Origin: Anodontia alba
Taxonomy: Eukaryota; Mollusca; Bivalvia; Lucinida; Lucinidae
Direction of reading: 5' to 3'
Assembly (NCBI GenBank): GCA_964016985.1
Contig: OZ024829.1
Location: 72,484,110 to 72,548,109, forward strand
Length of the DNA stretch: 64,000 nucleotides
Below are positions 58,292 through 64,000 of the stretch, piece by piece. Positions within the stretch are counted from its first letter, which is position 1. Every line of letters begins with the position of its first letter. Under the pieces are notes generated by a model that saw only the letters and a program-made list of their open reading frames with translations, had not been told where the DNA came from and did not search any database. The position numbers and the translations under genes are program-made.

Positions 58292-59130
58292 AAATCTAAG
58301 TAGGCAATTAAATTGAGAAAACATTACAGTCTTCAAATGTAAACAATGATGCAAGATGCAGATATGGCTGAAAACATTAATTTCATTGGGTAAATCATCC
58401 ATCATTGCACACAATTCGGAGTAATTGTCGTCAGAATGAAACATATTTTGGCGTAAATTTTGGTGCTGGGTTGTATGGAATTTAATTCTGCGCAGTATAG
58501 CATTCTCCAATTTTTAAAATAACGCCCTCCTAGACGACAAAAGCCCCAGACTGTCGACATCCCACCTGAAACAGCCACCTTTTTAGCTCGCGCTACTCAT
58601 GTCCGGATATTCATGTCACTTATTACTTTGCAAAACAATTGGCCATGAGTGACGCGATTACTGCCCGTGACATATATTGCTGAAAGAAACAATAATGAAT
58701 TTAAAATCCTGCCTGAGCAAAGCAAGTCTGAGGAAGCAAGAGCCATTTTAAAGGAAGAATTTAAGGAAAACATTAAAACTGACTGTCAATAAAATAAGAA
58801 GATAATTTAGATTCTCTCATAATATATATCCAATGCAGTCTAGTGCTCCATTGTGTGAAACGTTGCAGACGTAACAAAGTGTCCGACTGCAGAATAAGAT
58901 AGACTGTTAGCCCAGATGTTTCGGTGTTATGATGATTTGACCAGAGCTGTTATGATTCGGAACAGATGGCAACCATCTTCGTATATCAGTTTTATCTTAA
59001 CTATATCACCAGCTTCATTTAACTTTTGCCTTACTGGACAACCAAATGACGAAAAAAAAAGAAGATGGTCTGGAAATTTACATTGTGCCTCAAGACAGCT
59101 CCAATACAAAATATACCGGAAGCTGCGTAT

Positions 59131-60957
59131 TGTAGCTGCCTATAGGTAGCATGTAGGAAGTGCAATAGGCTGCCTACTGGAAATTTGCCATGAAAATTTT
59201 GAGTGGCCTACTCCTTATATGGAGTAGGCAGCTCATCTATGAAGAAAATGACTAAAAAGGGATCTGGAGCTGCCTACTGTTCCTATTCTGCTTCCTCGTC
59301 TGTCATTGGCCACTGAACTGCCTACTGCTGCCTCTTAAATGCTTTCCTTGCCTATTGAGCTGCCTACTACATGTTCACTGGCAACTGAGCTGCCTACCCT
59401 GCCTATTCAGTGGGAACTGAGCTGCCTATTCTGCCTAATAGATGTTCATTGGCTACTGAGCTGCCTTCTCTGCCCATTCAGTTGAAATGGAGCTGCCTAT
59501 TCTGCCTTTTGCTTGTTTATTGGCTACTTAGTTGCCTACTCTGCCTATTCAGTAGGAACTGCTCGTGAGCTGCCCATTCTGCCTACTACATGTTCATTGG
59601 CTGGCATTGAACTCGGTACCTCTAGCAGTAGAGGCAAGTGCACTAACCACTTAGCTAATCACGCTCTACATTGGCTACTTGGATGGGTTTTTCAAAAAAT
59701 CTGTCCTTTAAAATAACGATGTCAAGGTAGGTGGGCGTCGGGTGAGCGAGCGGGCATCGTCCCAGCTTAACCTTTTGGTTAACCTTTTTCAAAGTTATGT
59801 TACCTTTATTCTTCAGTGGATTGCTTTCATATTTGGTAAGGATGAAGAAAAGGACCAGTAGGTGTTTCCCATGCAAGAGAGGCAACTCTCACTTTCTTCA
59901 TTATTTAAAAAACCCATCCATAATGCCTTTAGGCATTTTTCTTTTTTTACAGAAAAAAAATTGTTCACGGAGGGAGCAAATTCCTTCCTAGAAGAGTTGC
60001 TCCCATTTTGAAAGAGACTGAAAACCAGGGAAGCGAAGTCATGTTTCCAACAGAACTCACTTGACCATGGACAAGTAAATTCAAATTTGCTCAACTGAGC
60101 AATCAATGCTGGGTTTATACCTCTGTGATACCTTATGGTTATGCATTGATAGCAGTGGTATCAATATCAACCCTCTGTGTTATTGGACCTTAAGCTTAAC
60201 TGATCTCGGGCTTATAATGGGGTCTCAGGTTGATAATTCAAGCAACAATCATAACCCCAACATGTGAAAATCTCCATGTACATGTATTAGGCAAGCAGGT
60301 CTATGTATCTTAATGTATAGTCAGTATTACACCAGATTTACATATTTATGGCATCAATTTGCTTTGATATGTAACAGGAAAAAGGCATTGAATAAAATTA
60401 AATTAAACGTTTTTCTACCTATAACAAGCATAGTAGTTATGTTCACTAATAAACAAACAAGTAGTCTACTTACATTCACTGAAATAAATTTCTGTTTAAT
60501 CTAAAACATCCTAAATACACATTTGCAATCAAAATGGCTGCTATATTTTCCCGCCAATTTCACCTGACAAAGGATAGAACTGCCTACTGTGCCTAATAAT
60601 TACATAAAGTAAACGCAGCTGGAGCTACCTACTCTGCCTACTGCAGAAAATAAAATAAGCTTGAGTTGCCTACTCTGCCTACAGGAAAAAGTAAATTAAG
60701 TTTGAGCTGCCTTCTTTGCATACTGCAAGAAGTAAAATAAAGTTAGAGCTACCTACTCTGCCTCCTGCAGAAAATTAAATAAGTTTGATTTGCCTTCTCT
60801 GCCTATAGTAAAAAATAAATTAAGTTGGAGTTGCCTATTGTGCCTGTTGTACAAAACAAACTTACTTTGAGCTGCCTACTGGTTGCCTGTTCTGCCCATA
60901 GGCAGCAAGAAGGGCAACAAATAGGCAGCTCTTGCCTACTGGAGCTGCCTACAAATT
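59131..60957. repeat. GAGCTGCCTAC-type degenerate minisatellite, two blocks
   Basis: GAGCTGCCTACTCTGCCTA and variants recur about every 35-65 bp at about 59131-59595 (with TTCATTGGCTAC/TTCAGTGGGAACT spacers) and 60580-60957 (with GCAGAAAATAAAATAAG spacers). Blocks are separated by about 1 kb containing a tRNA-like segment. GTGGCCTACT at about 59201 and AGTAGGCCAC at about 60969 are inverted at the outer edges. Confidence 0.8.
59601..59669 (-). other. tRNA-like segment (SINE head or relic)
   Basis: The minus strand reads GAGCGTGATTAGCTAAGTGG TTAGTGCACTTGCC (A-box-like) and GGTACCGAGTTCAATGCC (B-box-like) with tRNA spacing. No full cloverleaf was verified. Downstream sequence is the minisatellite, not a known SINE body. 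Probably a SINE remnant. Confidence 0.5.
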
Positions 60958-62695
60958 AAATGTAAAACAGTAGGCCACCCATAGACAGCCTCCTTTTCTT
61001 TTATCATATGGGAGAGTTCACTGGGTGAAAAGAAATCCTGCTGCAGCCCTTCAGTTTTTGTAACTCTGTTTTGTAGGATAATTGTGGCTTGGTGCAAAAT
61101 CAAGACATCACTTGATTCCAAATCTTTGAACTTGTCAGAGAGGTCTGTGTTGCAGTCTTCTGATTCAGGATTTTTCCAGCCTACATATTTTGACATAGGA
61201 TATCAGCCCTTATAACATTTAACAGAAGATCCAACCCCTAGAATAAACATCAGTCCTGGACAAATCTATTTTATGCTTTTTATGTACATCTTTTTAAACT
61301 TATGTTTACCAATGGATACATCATTTACTCTTTTTTAATTTCTATTAAGCGTGACCTCAAAAATGATAATTCAAATAGATATTTTTTTCAGTTTCAATCT
61401 TTCCTTTCAGTATTCTTTAAACTGGCTTCAGCTTTCTCTAACTTGCTTTGCTCAGACAGGGTTTTAAATACATTATTCTTTCTTTCAACAGTATAAGTGT
61501 GGCAAGACAACTTTTTTTTCTTGATGCCTCATTGCTTCATCAACAACAAAATATCCCTTTGAATTTAAGTTACAATATAGGGATATAATGCAGCAAACTG
61601 CACACATAGCTGTTAACCAAATATGGTAGGTAACGTTGCTTCCCTATTTAATTGCAGGAAGGTGAGTTGGTCCTCCGACTCAAAGACAGCTCCCTCCTCA
61701 ATCTGTTTCAGACGGTTGACACCTGACTATGAATGTCTGTATGTGGTTGGGCCAATTATGGTCCTGTTTGTGGTATTCTTGTGTTCAGATTGCCATTGAG
61801 CTTTTTGCTTTGTTTCTTCACAGTGTTTAAGATTATATGTACTTCACTGTGATGTTTCACTGATGCGGTACAGGACCCCTATGCGAACCAAACATTATGT
61901 TTATAATTTGGGGCTGCATCAGAATCAATTGTGATGAGGTTTTTCATAAAAATAGTTAAAAGCCCAGAGTAGTTTTTCAACTGACAGTTCCAAGGTTGCT
62001 CTTCTGTTGCAGTTCTATGTTTATGCATCGATGGTTTCATAGGTAACATTTGCTTTGTCATTGTTTTTCCTCATCTCTCCTTCTTTTGAAGTCTAGGGAA
62101 GGCAGGTTGTGCTTCGTAATTGTGGCATTGCCCGGGTATCTTCACATATGACTTTCTAAAAATTGTGGATATCTTCTGGCTATTAAAGCCCCTAGTGGCT
62201 CTGTTTCTGTCTCATAACTATAATGTTTGAATTGTGGATAGCTTCTGGCTATTAGAAGCCGCTAGTGGCTATATAGCCACTAGTGGCTAACATAGCTGGT
62301 CGCGACTGATACTTGTGGCAATATTGCAGCAAAAGAGCTACTGGCCGTTATCATTGGCTACTTTCTGGCTAGAAGTTGTGTCTACTAAATTTTAAAGCGG
62401 CTTTATTGCAGCTACAAAGCCACTTTAAAGCCGCTACATTTTCATTTCTGTAAGGGTTAGGAAAATATGTGAAAATTCTGAAGCCCACCCACGGGATTTT
62501 TGACATTAACTTAGAACTCAGGGGTCCCATGTCAGAGGTATGGAATAGGACATAAAATTTTCAAAATTATCTAATACCCGGAGGTAATCCTCCCACCCTG
62601 TTCAGAGGAAAACATTTATAGGTGCATATTGTATGATTACAAGTGCCTTTTATTTCTATATTTTGTTTCAATTAATTTATTGACAACTTTACATA

Positions 62696-63484
62696 GTTTC
62701 AAATTTTCCCGCCACAAGTTCTGTCGGTGTCACAATAAATATTGTCAAGCCAATTTTATCCGGGTCATTATTTCTTATTTATTGTTCAGTCTGTAAATTA
62801 AAACTTAAATTCTGTAGCAAATCGAATCATTCCTGGAAAACAGAGGTTGATAAATGAAAGAGCTTGCCATTCTGCCTGTCTTTATCATTTTTTCTACTGT
62901 CATTTATCAGTCTTTACCAGAGTCAGTTCAGAAGCGATGAAATCAAATGATGGGGGTAGGGGTAAAAAACTGCTTACTGTTTAATATAGATTAATATTTC
63001 ATACAGAAACATGAGTTTGAGCAGGTCATGATACCTGGTGTTTTGTTTAAATTAAACTCAAGTAAGAAATATCACTATAGTAATTTTCAGGAACTTTTAT
63101 TACCTCTCAGTACACCATTTTTAGACCTAATATTGAATTTTGACCCCTAAAATTGCCTTTAATTTTTAAAGTATGCTTCTTTTGTAGCTAAATAAATAGT
63201 CTTGCTTGTAATGAGTTAAGGGCAATCTAAGTATACATTTTGTATGCATACTAGAACAACCAGAAGACAATTTAGGCTTCAAAGGCAGACTTTTAGTATT
63301 TGGCGGCCATGTTGGCGGCCATATTGGATTTCTCGGCTCGCCATCATTTATGCCAATTTATGCCGGCAGTTTCAGAAACTACAGACAATAGGGAACATTT
63401 TGATATATGACACATCTTGTTGTACTGGGGGGTCCGGGTTACCCCTAGAAAGAGTGGCCAGTTTCACTCATTGTCACCCTACCA
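62696..63484 (-). repeat. Right long terminal inverted repeat
   Basis: Reverse-complement partner of 57503-58291. The outermost ~60 bp is the most diverged part apart from the terminal GGTAGGGTGAC, while the block around GGCGGCCATGTTGGCGG is almost unchanged. Confidence 0.9.
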
Positions 63485-64000
63485 TACAACTTTTATTGCG
63501 GTTCTAAATACATACCCTACCAAAATAAGACAAACAATGGATTGTCATTACTATTATTAAAGTCCCATGTTCTTTAAGGCTGTTTCCTTCTGTCCAGACG
63601 CTGATCATATTTGAGACAAATATTGGTGCTTAGACTATAACTTCTGCTGCTCAGAATGCATATTCTGACACTAAGAATAGCTTTTCTAAGTGCTCTCCTA
63701 GAGTTAAAACCAAAGTCATATGAAAGTATGTAATGTTGACTATAGCTAATTATACCCAACAATATTGATCTGATTTTTATTCATGAGTTTCAGCTAAGTA
63801 CCGGTAGTTTATGTTATAATAGAAAAAATGAACAAATATATGTATGAAACAGATGAAAATCAGGTTGCATACCTCTTTTGTTTTCAACATAAGAGTGGAG
63901 TTAATCTCTAAAGGTGCTGAAGTCACTGAATTGCTCTGGTATGTACTTAACGTCATATTGGGTTATGTATGTTTCTAAATTTGCCTGATGTTACACACTT

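Larger units (their letters stand above)
58370..62061 (-). pseudogene. Possible broken or multi-exon gene inside the long-TIR element
   Basis: Several minus-strand frames in order have non-repetitive, protein-like composition: 62061-61879 (TEEQPWNCQLKNYSG), 61196-60980 (DVLILHQATIILQNRV), about 60050-59813 (KALWMGFLNNEESE), 59109-58927 (GDIVKIKLIYEDGCH) and 58510-58370 (ELCAMMDDLPNEIN). No domain is recognised, no splice sites could be confirmed, and the same-strand order is the only link. They could be exons or relics of an unknown transposase, or chance frames. Confidence 0.25.
57503..63484. mobile_element. 5,982-bp element with ~790-bp terminal inverted repeats, no recognised transposase
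   Basis: Ends are TAGTAGGGTGAC (left) and GTCACCCTACCA (right). TAC lies on both sides (57500-57502 and 63485-63487), and removal of the element with one TAC restores the host sequence seen intact at about 56283. The terminal repeats span about 57503-58291 and 62696-63484 and are similar throughout, with scattered changes. The interior carries a GAGCTGCCTAC minisatellite, a tRNA-like segment and several minus-strand frames without a known domain. I infer a DNA transposon or fold-back element. The 3-bp duplication would suit several superfamilies (PIF/Harbinger, CACTA, Academ), but the ends do not decide. Confidence 0.88.
54006..64000. mobile_element. TAGACC-family TIR element, copy B, continues beyond the window
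   Basis: The left end TAGACATTGGGCCGGCCATAGAC and the following ~300 bp match copy A at 27866-28210. After extra sequence (about 54330-55312), homology resumes from about 55480 onward with 28240-29640 of copy A. The match ends at the window edge, where 63880-64000 aligns with about 29520-29640. About 2 kb and the right terminal repeat should therefore lie outside. It contains an A-rich tract, a 1.18-kb tandem duplication and the 5,982-bp long-TIR insertion. Confidence 0.75.

Noticed and set aside
59601..59669. Functional tRNA gene
   Set aside because: The B box is changed (GAGTTCAATGCC), no full cloverleaf could be drawn and no terminator T-run follows; more likely a SINE relic.

Overview
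The window is a eukaryotic, AT-rich, repeat-dominated stretch of genome. No intact host gene could be supported anywhere in it. The mobile elements point to a marine mollusc, probably a bivalve: a Steamer-like (Mag-type) Ty3/Gypsy element, a DIRS element, mariners, tRNA-derived SINEs, and a large family of tandem-array repeats bounded by CTCACCTGAG / CTCAGGTGAG. The taxon is inferred from these families, not from a host marker gene.

Layout. 1-1209: unassigned flank. 1210-8731: a decayed DIRS retrotransposon (inverted terminal repeats, SR-rich Gag, RT-RNase H, tyrosine recombinase). A 1,275-bp mariner interrupts its gag, and a 476-bp Mutator-like MITE with a 9-bp target duplication sits at the last codons of the recombinase. 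9534-12003, 15284-18032, 18204-23330, 24129-26893, 32361-34300 and 37171-43300: arrays of the CTCACCTGAG family. They have been hit by a second mariner, three SINEs and the Gypsy element, and at 18-23 kb one family member sits inside another inside a third. 12750-13800: a dead LINE reverse transcriptase on the minus strand. 27866-31682: a 3.8-kb element with terminal inverted repeats and no gene. A second copy starts at 54006 and runs off the window. 37588-42268: a complete-length but mutated Gypsy element with two ~190-bp LTRs and a TGCCC target duplication. 43.3-48.6 kb and 52.4-54.0 kb are the most unique-looking DNA and contain no recognisable gene. 49050-52360: about 138 copies of a 24-bp minisatellite. 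57503-63484: a 5,982-bp element with ~790-bp inverted repeats and an apparent 3-bp target duplication, inserted into one unit of a 1.18-kb tandem duplication whose other unit preserves the empty site.

Insertion order can be read directly at several sites, because paralogous repeats preserve the empty target: mariner copy 2, the SINEs, array D in array C, and the 5,982-bp element. Most long open frames here are translations of tandem repeats whose period is a multiple of three (24 bp), or transposon relics. The least explained items are the 5,982-bp long-TIR element, the TAGACC element family that hosts it, the CTCACCTGAG family with its terminal hairpins and many RFX-type palindromes, and a 33-bp-arm hairpin at 34615-34692.
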